Positions 53,894 through 61,587 of a stretch of 64,000 bases of DNA are shown here, one piece after another. The stretch is taken from assembly GCA_030263385.1 (NCBI GenBank), contig SZOX01000007.1, positions 45,497 to 109,496 on the forward strand. The letters run 5' to 3'. Positions within the stretch are counted from its first letter, which is position 1. Each line of letters opens with the position of its first letter. The notes beneath the pieces are model-generated. The model was not told where the DNA came from. It made no database searches and saw nothing but the letters and a program-made list of their open reading frames with translations. The position numbers and the translations under genes are program-made. The stretch comes from Zeimonas sp003577305 (GTDB lineage: Bacteria > Pseudomonadota > Gammaproteobacteria > Burkholderiales > Burkholderiaceae_E).

Positions 53894-55651
53894 ATGAACG
53901 CCTCAGGGAGCGTCACGCGCCACGGTGGCGACCGCATCGCCGACGTACTGCAGGCGCAGGGCGTGCGCTGCGTCTACACGCTGTGCGGCGGCCACATTTC
54001 GCCGATATTGAGTGCAGCGCGCGCGCGTGGCATCCGCGTGGTCGACGTGCGCGACGAGGCGGCCGCGGTGTTCGCCGCCGATGCCGCGGCGCGCTTGTCC
54101 GGCCTGCCGGGCGTAGCGGCCGTCACCGCGGGGCCGGGCATCACCAACACGATCACCGCGCTGAAGAACGCGCAGCTGGCGCAGTCGCCGCTGCTGCTGC
54201 TGGGCGGCGCCGCGCCCACTGCGCTGCAGGGCCGGGGCGCGTTGCAGGACATCGACCAGCGGCCGCTGGTGGAGCCGCACGTGAAGCGCTTCTTCAAGCT
54301 GCGTCGCGTGCGCGAACTGGGGCCGGCGGTCGAGGAAGCGTTCGCGCTCGCGCGCTCGGGCGTGCCCGGGCCGGTGTTCGTCGAGTGCCCGGTCGACCTG
54401 CTGTACGACGAGGCGTCGATCCGCCAGTGGTATGCCGAGGCCGGCGGCAAGGGCAGGTCGCTGGCCGACCGGGCATTGCGCTGGTACCTCGATCGGCACG
54501 TGCGGCGGATGTTCGAAGGCAGCGGCGAAGAGCGGCCGCCCCGGGTGCGCGAAGTCGGCACGCCGCTGGCGGGCGACGCGCCGATCGGTGCCGCGCTGGG
54601 TGCGCTCGCGACCGCGCAGCGTCCGCTGGCGGTGATCGGCAGCCAGGCGGTGGTGAACGCGGCCGAGGTCGAGCGGATCGCCGACGCCGTCGGGCGCCTG
54701 GGCGTGCCGGTCTACCTTTCCGGGATGGCGCGCGGCCTGCTCGGGCGCGACCACCCGCTGCAGATGCGGCACCAGCGCAGGCAGGCGCTGCGCGAGGCCG
54801 ACTGCGTGCTGCTCGCCGGCGTGCCTTGCGATTTCCGCCTCGACTACGGTCGCCACGTGCGGCGCAGCGCCACGCTGATTGCGGCGAACCGCAGTGCGCG
54901 CGACGCGAAGCTGAACCGGCGCCCGAACGTGCTGGCGCTCGGCGACGCCGGACGCTTCCTCCAGGCCCTGGCCGAGCGGATGCCGGCGGCCGGGCAAGCG
55001 GCGCGCGGCGAGTGGCTGGCGGCGCTGCGGGAGCGCGACGCGGCCCGCGAAGCCGAGATCGACCGGCAGGCGCAGGCGCGCGGCGAGAGAGTGAACCCGC
55101 TGGCGCTGTTTCGCGCGATCGAGCGCGAGGCGGGGGAGAACGCGCTCTTCGTGGCCGATGGCGGCGACTTCGTCGCCACCGCCAGCTACGTGTTGCACCC
55201 GCGCGCGCCGCTCACCTGGCTCGATCCCGGCGCCTTCGGCACGCTCGGCGTCGGCGCCGGCTTCGCGATCGGCGCGGTCACGGTGCGCCCCGATCGCGAA
55301 GCCTGGATCGTTTTCGGCGACGGCGCCTGCGGCTTCGGCTTGTCCGAGTTCGACACTTTCGTGCGCCACGGCATTCCGGTGATCGCGGTGGTCGGCAACG
55401 ATGCCGGCTGGACGCAGATCGCGCGCGAGCAGGTGAAGATGCTCGACGACGACGTGGGCACGGTGCTGGCGCGCACCGCTTATCACGAAGTGGCGCGCGG
55501 ATTCGGCGCCGAGGGGCTGCTCGTGACGCGCACCGACGAGGTCGGCGATGCGCTGAAGCGGGCGCGCGCGCTGGCGCGCGAGGGCAGGCCGGTGCTGGTG
55601 AACGTGTGGCTCGACCCGACGGAGTTCCGCGAAGGGTCGCTGTCGATGTGA
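53894..55651 (+). CDS. Thiamine diphosphate enzyme of the ILVBL/2-hydroxyacyl-CoA lyase type
   Basis: 585 aa with the three-domain acetolactate synthase layout. The conserved Glu of the ThDP pyrimidine site is in DVRDEAAAVFAADAAARL. The ThDP-binding GDG...N motif is GDGACGFGLSEFDTFVRHG ending at VVGNDAG. The N-terminal YTLCGGHISPILSAARARGIRVVD and GGAAPTALQGRGALQDIDQ closely recall ILVBL/HACL2, which cleaves 2-hydroxyacyl-CoA. Paired with an acyl-CoA ligase, an alpha-oxidation-like role is reasonable. A true biosynthetic acetolactate synthase is unlikely because no IlvN-type subunit is adjacent. Confidence 0.87.
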   Translation: MNASGSVTRHGGDRIADVLQAQGVRCVYTLCGGHISPILSAARARGIRVVDVRDEAAAVFAADAAARLSGLPGVAAVTAGPGITNTITALKNAQLAQSPLLLLGGAAPTALQGRGALQDIDQRPLVEPHVKRFFKLRRVRELGPAVEEAFALARSGVPGPVFVECPVDLLYDEASIRQWYAEAGGKGRSLADRALRWYLDRHVRRMFEGSGEERPPRVREVGTPLAGDAPIGAALGALATAQRPLAVIGSQAVVNAAEVERIADAVGRLGVPVYLSGMARGLLGRDHPLQMRHQRRQALREADCVLLAGVPCDFRLDYGRHVRRSATLIAANRSARDAKLNRRPNVLALGDAGRFLQALAERMPAAGQAARGEWLAALRERDAAREAEIDRQAQARGERVNPLALFRAIEREAGENALFVADGGDFVATASYVLHPRAPLTWLDPGAFGTLGVGAGFAIGAVTVRPDREAWIVFGDGACGFGLSEFDTFVRHGIPVIAVVGNDAGWTQIAREQVKMLDDDVGTVLARTAYHEVARGFGAEGLLVTRTDEVGDALKRARALAREGRPVLVNVWLDPTEFREGSLSM

Positions 55652-55700
55652 GCCCGCGACCCGGTCTGGTTCGCGGCACCCATTTCCGGAGGATGGAAAT

Positions 55701-55716
55701 CGGTATGGTGATACCG
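55701..55716. promoter_or_regulatory. Palindromic site CGGTAT-N4-ATACCG
   Basis: A perfect 6-bp inverted repeat with spacer GGTG, 36 nt before the small-protein start at 55752. The half-site GGTAT is shared with the palindrome at 57194-57212 before the DUF2249 gene. Probably an operator. Confidence 0.5.
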
Positions 55717-55751
55717 TTATCGCACCTGGAGCGAGATCACCGGAGGCCAGC

Positions 55752-55970
55752 ATGATTGCGCGCAACCGATCGACCACTGCGTCGCACACTGCGCTGCGCG
55801 CGGCATCCGGCGCCGAAGACGCCGGATCGAAGGCTCACGACGAATGGCTGCTCGACGAGGCGCTGATGGAGACCTTCCCGGCGAGCGACCCGGCGGCGCC
55901 GGCCATCGTGTCGATACCGCTGCCGCTCGAGCGTTCCGGGCCGCGCGCCGCAGCGACGACCGTCGCGTGA
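55752..55970 (+). CDS. Small conserved-type protein with DEALxETFPASDP motif
   Basis: 72 aa. A polar, Ala/Ser-rich N-terminus leads into DEWLLDEALMETFPASDP (about 30-47), a motif I recognise from many small proteins of unknown function in proteobacteria. There is no signal peptide or TM segment. GGAGG stands 5 nt before the ATG, and a palindrome lies just upstream, both supporting expression. It is followed by the convergent metallophosphoesterase gene. Function unknown. Confidence 0.75.
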   Translation: MIARNRSTTASHTALRAASGAEDAGSKAHDEWLLDEALMETFPASDPAAPAIVSIPLPLERSGPRAAATTVA

Positions 55971-56010
55971 ACCGGCGCGGGCGCGGCGCCGATCGGGGTG
56001 CGAACAGGCT

Positions 56011-56775
56011 CTATCCAACCTCGATGATCAGGTCGGGGTCGAACAGCGGGTTCTCGGTCACTCCGTCCTTCGCGTAGCCGCGCGGATTGCAGACCACCCG
56101 CGTGCCGTTCACCCGGTAGTCGAAGCTGTCGTGCGTGTGCCCGTGGATCCACAACTGCGCGCGATCGGCGCCGATCAGGCGCTCGGCGTCGGAGACGAAA
56201 CCGGCGTTGAGCAGCGAGTCGGCAAAGCGCGGGTGGATGCTCTGTCGCGATGGTGCGTGGTGCGTGACGACGACCGTCGGACCGTCGTGGCGGGTGGCGA
56301 GCTTCGCGTCGAGCCACGCGGCATGCCGGTCGAACAGAGCGGCCGAATCGTCGGGAGTGAAGATCCGTCCGGGTTCGGCCCCGAGCGTGATGCGGCTGAA
56401 GTCGCGCATCAGGCGCTGCGCCTCGGCCTTCGACGCCGTGCGTCGCGTCTCGTCGTCGAACAGGCGGAAGTCGGTCCAGAGCGTACTGCCGAGAAAGCGC
56501 ACGCCGTCGATCACGATCTCCGCGTCGTCGAGCACGTGCACGTGGGTTCCGGCGCACAGCCGCTTCAGTTCGTCGATCGTGCCCTCGATGCTGCCGCCGT
56601 AGAACTCGTGGTTGCCGAGCACGTAGAGCACCGGCTTGTCGAAACCGAGTGCCCAGGCGGCAGCGTCGCGCGGGCGCGTGACGTCGCCGGCGAGAACGAC
56701 GAGATCGGCGTCGTTGCGCGGATGCCCGAGCCCGCCCACGCCCAGGTGCAGATCGGACAGGATGTTGAGTTTCAT
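56011..56775 (-). CDS. Metallophosphoesterase
   Basis: 254 aa calcineurin-like phosphoesterase. Metal-ligand motifs in order: SDLHLG (1-15), AGDVTRP, GNHEFYGG, THHAPS and GHTHDSFDY. No signal peptide; likely cytoplasmic. Substrate unknown (phosphodiester or protein phosphate). Divergent from the AhpD-like gene, 67 nt away. Confidence 0.92.
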   Translation of the reverse strand: MKLNILSDLHLGVGGLGHPRNDADLVVLAGDVTRPRDAAAWALGFDKPVLYVLGNHEFYGGSIEGTIDELKRLCAGTHVHVLDDAEIVIDGVRFLGSTLWTDFRLFDDETRRTASKAEAQRLMRDFSRITLGAEPGRIFTPDDSAALFDRHAAWLDAKLATRHDGPTVVVTHHAPSRQSIHPRFADSLLNAGFVSDAERLIGADRAQLWIHGHTHDSFDYRVNGTRVVCNPRGYAKDGVTENPLFDPDLIIEVG

Positions 56776-56842
56776 GGACGATCGCGCCTCCTGTTGCGTT
56801 GCCCAATGATCGCCCGAAGCGGTTCATTTCGAGGAGAAAACC

Positions 56843-57190
56843 ATGGAAGAAGCCCTCTATCCCCAGTCGGGCGGCGAGATTTCGCGCAAGCGGCGCGAGC
56901 TCGCGCCGGCACCGCTCGAAGCCTTCAGGGCATTCAGCGCCAGCGTCTTCGCCGACGGCGCGCTGCCGGCGAAGGCGAAGCAGCTGATCGCGGTGGCGGT
57001 CGCGCATGTAACCCAATGCCCCTACTGCATCCGCGGACACACGGAGGCGGCCCTGAAGGCCGGCGCCACCGAGCCGGAAATCATGGAGGCGATCTGGGTG
57101 GCTGCCGAGATGCGCGCGGGAGGCGCCTACGCGCACTCGGCGCTCGCGATCGACACCATGCGGCAGGTCGCGAGCAAGCGGCAGGGTTAA
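56843..57190 (+). CDS. AhpD-like carboxymuconolactone decarboxylase family protein
   Basis: 115 aa helical protein with the redox motif CPYCIRGH (Cys-x-x-Cys-x3-His), characteristic of AhpD-type alkylhydroperoxidases; true gamma-carboxymuconolactone decarboxylases lack the CxxC. AGGAG precedes the ATG. It begins a plus-strand series with DUF2249 and Fe-S assembly genes, so a role in oxidative or nitrosative stress is plausible. Confidence 0.9.
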   Translation: MEEALYPQSGGEISRKRRELAPAPLEAFRAFSASVFADGALPAKAKQLIAVAVAHVTQCPYCIRGHTEAALKAGATEPEIMEAIWVAAEMRAGGAYAHSALAIDTMRQVASKRQG

Positions 57191-57193
57191 AAG

Positions 57194-57212
57194 AGGTATT
57201 GACAATATACCT
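57194..57212. promoter_or_regulatory. Palindromic site AGGTAT-N7-ATACCT
   Basis: A perfect 6-bp inverted repeat with a 7-nt spacer, starting 4 nt after the AhpD-like stop and 105 nt before the DUF2249 start. It includes TTGACA (57199-57204), a consensus -35, though no -10 is seen at 17 bp. Its half-site matches the one at 55701-55716. It looks like an operator over a promoter; the spacing recalls Rrf2-type (NsrR-like) sites but the sequence is not the NsrR consensus. Confidence 0.55.
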
Positions 57213-57316
57213 TATGGAAGTCGACACTCCTCCTTGTCCGGGCCGTGGATTCGCCCGGAGCGAAGGGTGCGCGGTGCGCGCCCGCCCGTCCCAACGACTG
57301 ATCAAGGAAGGCGACC

Positions 57317-57568
57317 ATGTCCGACAGCCAATCGTCAGCGATCCCGGAGATCGATATCCGCAACCTCGTTCCGGTGCAGCGCCACGCCAAGATCTTCGAA
57401 ATGGTAGGCAGCCTGAAGCCGGGTGGCGCGTTCGTGTTCATCAACGATCACGATCCGAAGCCGCTGCACTATCAGCTCGAGGCCGAGCACCCGAAGCAGT
57501 TCTCGTGGACCTATCTCGAATCCGGCCCGCACGCCTGGAAGATCAGGATCGGCAAACCCGCCCAGTGA
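57317..57568 (+). CDS. DUF2249 domain protein
   Basis: 83 aa, a single DUF2249 domain: IPEIDIRNLVPVQRHAKIFEMVGSLKPGGAFVFINDHDPKPLHYQLEAEH in outline, with the conserved D-x-R, LxPGG and NDHDPxPL features. DUF2249 proteins occur with nitric-oxide and denitrification-linked genes, but their biochemical role is not established. It heads the group running to 60097. AAGGCGACC precedes the ATG. Confidence 0.9.
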   Translation: MSDSQSSAIPEIDIRNLVPVQRHAKIFEMVGSLKPGGAFVFINDHDPKPLHYQLEAEHPKQFSWTYLESGPHAWKIRIGKPAQ

Positions 57569-57631
57569 GCAGCCGATCGGCGGCGGGCGGCGCACCGTAG
57601 CAGGCGCTCCCGACCGCCCGGAGTCGCGAAC

Positions 57632-58984
57632 ATGCAGGGCACGACGCTTTCGCGCTGGACGCTCGCCTATTTCGCCGCCGCCGTCATCTTCCTGCTGGCG
57701 GCGGAGACGATGATGACCCTCGGCTTCGGTTATCCGGCGGCCGCGCTGCGCGCACCGCAGACGCTGATCCTCGTGCATTGCGTGACGATCGGCTGGCTGA
57801 GCCTGCTGATGTGCGGCGCACTGTTCCAGTTCGTTCCGGTGCTGGTGGCCGGACCGATCTACAGCAATTCACTGCCGCTTCCCGCCCTCGTGCTCATCCT
57901 CGCAGGATTCGCAGCGCTGACTGCCGGTTTCCTGCAACTCGCCGGACATCTGCCGGCGACCCAGCCGTGGTTCCTGGCGGCCAGCGTGCTGCTCGGCGGC
58001 GGGTTCGTGCTGGTGCTGTGGACGCTCGGTCGTACGCTCGCGGCGGCATGGCCGCTCAACCTGCCGGCCCGGTTCGTCGCGATCGGCCTGTGCAGCGTTG
58101 CTGCGACCGTGACCTACGGCATCGTTTTCGCGCTCGGATTCGGCGGCTACGCCGATGCGCCCATCCTGGTCGGGATTCGCTCGCGTGGCGTGCCGCTGCA
58201 CGTGATTGCCGGACTTGGCGGATGGCTCACCTTCACCGCAATCGGCGTGAGTCATCGACTGCTCGCGATGTTCATGCTCTCGCCCGAACTCGATGGCGCG
58301 TCCACGCGCTGGACCTTCTATCTCGGAACCCTCGCACTGGCGATCGTCATCATCGCGGGAACCGCGGCGGTCGCTGTCGGTGCCGGTCTCGATCCGGTTC
58401 TGCTGATCGCCGGGGTTGCCGGCCTGGCGACCCTGTCGCTGTATGCGCGCGACGCAATGCGGCTCTATCGCAAGCGTGTGCGTCCGGTGATCGAGCTGAA
58501 CAGCCGCATGGCGGGCATTGCACTCGCGCACCTTGGCGCCGTCACGCTGCTCACGATCGTCTGCGCGGCGTTCGGCCTGCTCGAGCGTTACGCCGGTGCG
58601 CTCGTGTTCCTCGTGTGCTTCGGCTGGCTCTCCGGACTCGGTCTCGCGAAGCTCTACAAGATCGTGGCCTTCGTGACCTGGCTCGAATGCTACGGCCCGG
58701 TGCTGGGCAAGACGCGTACTCCGCGCGTGCAGGATCTCGTCATCGAGCCGCGCGCGATCAGGTGGTTCTGGCTCTACTTCGCCGCGGTCGACGCCGCGAC
58801 GCTGTGCCTGCTCGCCGGTGCGCCGCTCGTCTTCCGCGCTGCCGCTGCCGCCATGCTGGTTGCGAGTGCGGGGATCGCCCTGGAACTCGTGCGCACCCGC
58901 CGGCTCGTCAACGTCGAGGCCGCGCTGCGCCTGCCTGCCGGCACCCGCCAGCCGCGGCTGTTGTTTGCTCTCGTCGCCAGTTGA
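57632..58984 (+). CDS. Polytopic membrane protein, heme-copper oxidase subunit I-like
   Basis: 450 aa with about 12 TM helices. Histidines sit in or near helices at VHCVTIGWLSLL, PLHVIAGLGGWLTF and GVSHRLLAMF, a layout that recalls the heme ligands of cbb3/NOR-type subunit I and NnrS-like proteins, though the full set of copper ligands is not obvious. It may bind heme and function in NO metabolism or resistance. It lies between two DUF2249 genes in the same direction. Not assignable to a named oxidase. Confidence 0.75.
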   Translation: MQGTTLSRWTLAYFAAAVIFLLAAETMMTLGFGYPAAALRAPQTLILVHCVTIGWLSLLMCGALFQFVPVLVAGPIYSNSLPLPALVLILAGFAALTAGFLQLAGHLPATQPWFLAASVLLGGGFVLVLWTLGRTLAAAWPLNLPARFVAIGLCSVAATVTYGIVFALGFGGYADAPILVGIRSRGVPLHVIAGLGGWLTFTAIGVSHRLLAMFMLSPELDGASTRWTFYLGTLALAIVIIAGTAAVAVGAGLDPVLLIAGVAGLATLSLYARDAMRLYRKRVRPVIELNSRMAGIALAHLGAVTLLTIVCAAFGLLERYAGALVFLVCFGWLSGLGLAKLYKIVAFVTWLECYGPVLGKTRTPRVQDLVIEPRAIRWFWLYFAAVDAATLCLLAGAPLVFRAAAAAMLVASAGIALELVRTRRLVNVEAALRLPAGTRQPRLLFALVAS

Positions 58985-58996
58985 AAGGAGACCGCC

Positions 58997-59545
58997 ATGC
59001 CAGAGATCGTCGAACTCGATGTCCGCCCCGTATTGCGCGCCGGCGGCGAGCCGCTCACCCAGATCATGGAAGCCGTGAAGAACCTCGCACCCGGCCAGGA
59101 CCTGCGCCTGTTCTCCCCGTTCATGCCCGGGCCGCTTCTGCAGATGCTCGGCGCGCAGGGCTTCCGGCATGAAGTGAAGGAACTGGCCGGCGGCGAATGG
59201 CAGGTCGACTTCACCGCATCGACCGGCATCGACGGCGAGCAGGCCGGTGCCGCTGCAGACAGCGTGGCAGCAGCCGGCGCGGATGCGGGAGCCGACTGGC
59301 CGGCGCCGGTGCGCGAGATGGACAACCGCGAACTCGATCCGCCGGAACCGATGGCGCGCATTCTTGCCGCCACCGAGACGATGGCGCGGGGCGAGGTGCT
59401 GGCCGCGCTGCTGTGCCGCGAGCCGATGTTCCTGTTCCCCGAACTCGCCAGGCGGGGCCACAGCTGGCGCGGCGGTTTCGACCCCGACGGCAAGACCTAT
59501 CGCGTGCTGGTTCGCGTCGGAGTCGCGCAGGGAGCGACGTCATGA
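58997..59545 (+). CDS. Tandem DUF2249 domain protein
   Basis: 182 aa with two DUF2249-like domains (about 4-72 and 105-178), joined by an Ala/Gly/Asp-rich linker. The first has ELDVRPVLRAGGEPL and LAPGQDLRLFSPFMP; the second has EMDNRELDPPEPM and REPMFLFPELARRGHSW. Its stop overlaps the start of the Fe-S assembly gene (ATGA). Function unknown. Confidence 0.85.
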   Translation: MPEIVELDVRPVLRAGGEPLTQIMEAVKNLAPGQDLRLFSPFMPGPLLQMLGAQGFRHEVKELAGGEWQVDFTASTGIDGEQAGAAADSVAAAGADAGADWPAPVREMDNRELDPPEPMARILAATETMARGEVLAALLCREPMFLFPELARRGHSWRGGFDPDGKTYRVLVRVGVAQGATS

Positions 59546-59865
59546 GCAGCGCGGCAGAAGTCGTGTCGATGGACCTCGTTCGGGATGCGCTGCGCCTGGT
59601 CATCGATCCGGAACTCGGCTACAACATCGTCGATCTCGGTCTCGTCTACGATGTCGCGGTCAACGGCCCGGACGCCTTGATCACGATGACGACGACGACG
59701 CGCGGCTGTCCGGCCACCGACTACCTCCAGAGCGGTGCCTACGAAGCCGCGGTGTCGGTCGAGGGCATCGAGTCGGCAGAGGTCGTGCTCACCTACGATC
59801 CGCCCTGGACGCCGCAGATGATGACGCCGGCGGCCAAGGAGCATTTCGGGATCGAAGATGAGTGA
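59542..59865 (+). CDS. MIP18/DUF59-family metal-sulfur cluster assembly factor
   Basis: 107 aa. The domain has the DUF59/PaaD/SufT signature DPELGYNIVDLGLVYDV and MTTTTRGCPATDYL with the conserved Cys, then VVLTYDPPWTPQMM. Proteins of this family help mature or repair Fe-S proteins. Translationally coupled to the tandem DUF2249 gene and overlapping the next small ORF by 8 nt, it may serve the damaged or assembled metal centre of this cluster. Confidence 0.92.
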   Translation: MSSAAEVVSMDLVRDALRLVIDPELGYNIVDLGLVYDVAVNGPDALITMTTTTRGCPATDYLQSGAYEAAVSVEGIESAEVVLTYDPPWTPQMMTPAAKEHFGIEDE

Positions 59866-60097
59866 CACCGGCGCCGCGTCCCCGGACACGCTGCACGGCC
59901 CGGCCGGGGCATCGCTCGACGACATCCTGCTGGCGAGCCTCACCGCACTGGCGGCTGCGGGTGAAGTCGAGGAGGCCTGTCGACTGGCCGGCCGCGCCTG
60001 CGCTGTCCATCGCGGCAAGGACATCCCGGCGTGGAAACGCTACAACGGGCTGCTGCACCGGCTCGCGAGCAAGGCCGCCGGCCCCACCGGAACCTGA
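59858..60097 (+). CDS. Small hypothetical protein
   Basis: 79 aa. It is probably real: it starts within the MIP18 gene's last codons, keeps a soluble helical composition (LDDILLASLTALAAAGEVEEACRLAGRACA) and ends 7 nt before the convergent EgtB-like gene. Two Cys and a basic C-terminal half are visible. No family recognised beyond resemblance to small helical proteins of such clusters. Confidence 0.6.
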   Translation: MSDTGAASPDTLHGPAGASLDDILLASLTALAAAGEVEEACRLAGRACAVHRGKDIPAWKRYNGLLHRLASKAAGPTGT

Positions 60098-60104
60098 CTG
60101 CGGC

Positions 60105-61442
60105 TCAGTCGAGGGCGCAGGTGCGGAAGCCCGCGAACACGTCGTTGCGATCGGGCGTGAAGAAATTGCGCAGCGTGTTGTAGGCGAAGCGCGGGCGCGT
60201 CGCCCATGAGCCGCCCTTGAGCACCTTGCGGTAGCCGAACCAGGGCGCCGAGTACTCCTTGTACGGAAAATCGATCACGTATCCCGGATAGGGATAGAAG
60301 GCGCTGGCCGTCCACTCCCAGACGTTGCCGATCATCTGGCGGCAACCGTCCGGGCTGTCGCCCGCGGCGCACGCTGCGACGTCCAGGCATCCCGGCGCGT
60401 GCGCATCCAGGTTGGCGCGTGCCGGATCTGGATCGGCTTCGCCCCAGGGGTAGCGCTGCTTCGTCGAAGCGCCGCCCGCATCGCGCGTCGTCGAGCCTGC
60501 GGTGCTCGCCGCCATTTCCCACTCGGCTTCGGTCGGCAGTCGGCGGCCGGCCCACCTGCACCAGGCCTCGGCCTCGTACCAGGTGACGTGCGTCACCGGC
60601 GCATGTGGTTCGAGCGGCACCATCCGGTCGAAGTCGCGGCGCAGCCAGCCGCCGTTTGCGCGCCGCCAATAGACCGGATGGAGCGCGCCGGTGCGCGCGC
60701 GCCAGTTCCAGCCCTGCCGGCTCCACAGCTCGCGTGCGAGATAGCCGTCTTCCTCGACGAACGCAGCGAACTGGGAATTCGTGACCGGGGCCCGCGCGAT
60801 CCTGAACGGAGCGACTTCGACCGGATGCGACCATTTCTCGTTGTCGAACACGAACGGCGCATCCCGTTCCGCACCGAGCCCGAAGGTGCCGCCGGCAATT
60901 GCCGCATCACCGGGAAGTGCGCCTGCCGGCTCGCGCATCTGCACCTCGCCGCGGCCCGCAAAGGGCGGTGGCGCATAGCCGAGCGTCTGCCGCATGTAGG
61001 TGAACGCCTCGCAATGCATGTCGGAATGCGCGAGCGCGAGCAGATGCAGATACGTCTCCCGCGGGCCGATCTCGACGCGCGCGAGCCGCTCGAGCACCGC
61101 GTCCCTGACCCGCTCCATGTAATCGAGTGTCGCGCTGCGGTTCGGCAGGTCGAGCCTCCAGCGCTCGTCGTGGTCGACGCTGAACGAATCGTAGAGATCG
61201 GCGCCGTGCGCCATGATCGGCGCCCGGCGCCCGAGCACCTGCAGCAGGAACACGTCGTAGAAGAACGCGCAGTGTCCGAGCTCCCAGAGGAAGGGGTTCA
61301 GCACGGCCAGCGGCGGCACGTGGAGTTGCACGTCGTGCAGGTCGGCAACGCATGCGAGCGTGCGCGCGTGCGCTTCCTGCACCATCGTGGCGAGCTGTGC
61401 GGCGGGCAGCACGAAATGCTTGTCGTCGAGCCTCTCCGGCAT
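60105..61442 (-). CDS. EgtB/SenA-like sulfoxide (or selenoxide) synthase
   Basis: 445 aa. An N-terminal DinB-type four-helix domain (about 10-170) supplies the non-heme iron site: a His in WELGHCAFFYDVF and the pair in AHSDMHCEAFTY. A C-terminal formylglycine-generating-enzyme fold follows (about 190-445; GNVWEWTASAF, VLKGGSWATR, FAGFRTCAL). EgtB joins gamma-glutamylcysteine or cysteine to hercynine with O2; the related SenA uses a selenosugar in selenoneine synthesis. No EgtD methyltransferase, SenB or SelD gene is adjacent, so the substrate is open. ATG 61442 has GGAGG 5 nt upstream. Confidence 0.82.
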   Translation of the reverse strand: MPERLDDKHFVLPAAQLATMVQEAHARTLACVADLHDVQLHVPPLAVLNPFLWELGHCAFFYDVFLLQVLGRRAPIMAHGADLYDSFSVDHDERWRLDLPNRSATLDYMERVRDAVLERLARVEIGPRETYLHLLALAHSDMHCEAFTYMRQTLGYAPPPFAGRGEVQMREPAGALPGDAAIAGGTFGLGAERDAPFVFDNEKWSHPVEVAPFRIARAPVTNSQFAAFVEEDGYLARELWSRQGWNWRARTGALHPVYWRRANGGWLRRDFDRMVPLEPHAPVTHVTWYEAEAWCRWAGRRLPTEAEWEMAASTAGSTTRDAGGASTKQRYPWGEADPDPARANLDAHAPGCLDVAACAAGDSPDGCRQMIGNVWEWTASAFYPYPGYVIDFPYKEYSAPWFGYRKVLKGGSWATRPRFAYNTLRNFFTPDRNDVFAGFRTCALD

Positions 61443-61587
61443 GTCTGCCTCCAGTCCGGAAACATGCTGCACGCCGTGTGCGCGTGCGGCGACAGCGATT
61501 CGCGGTGCTATGATCGGCCGGCGGATCAGCCGACTGCGCACCGGACTGCGCATCACCACCGACTGCGCATCAACACACCGTATCCCC

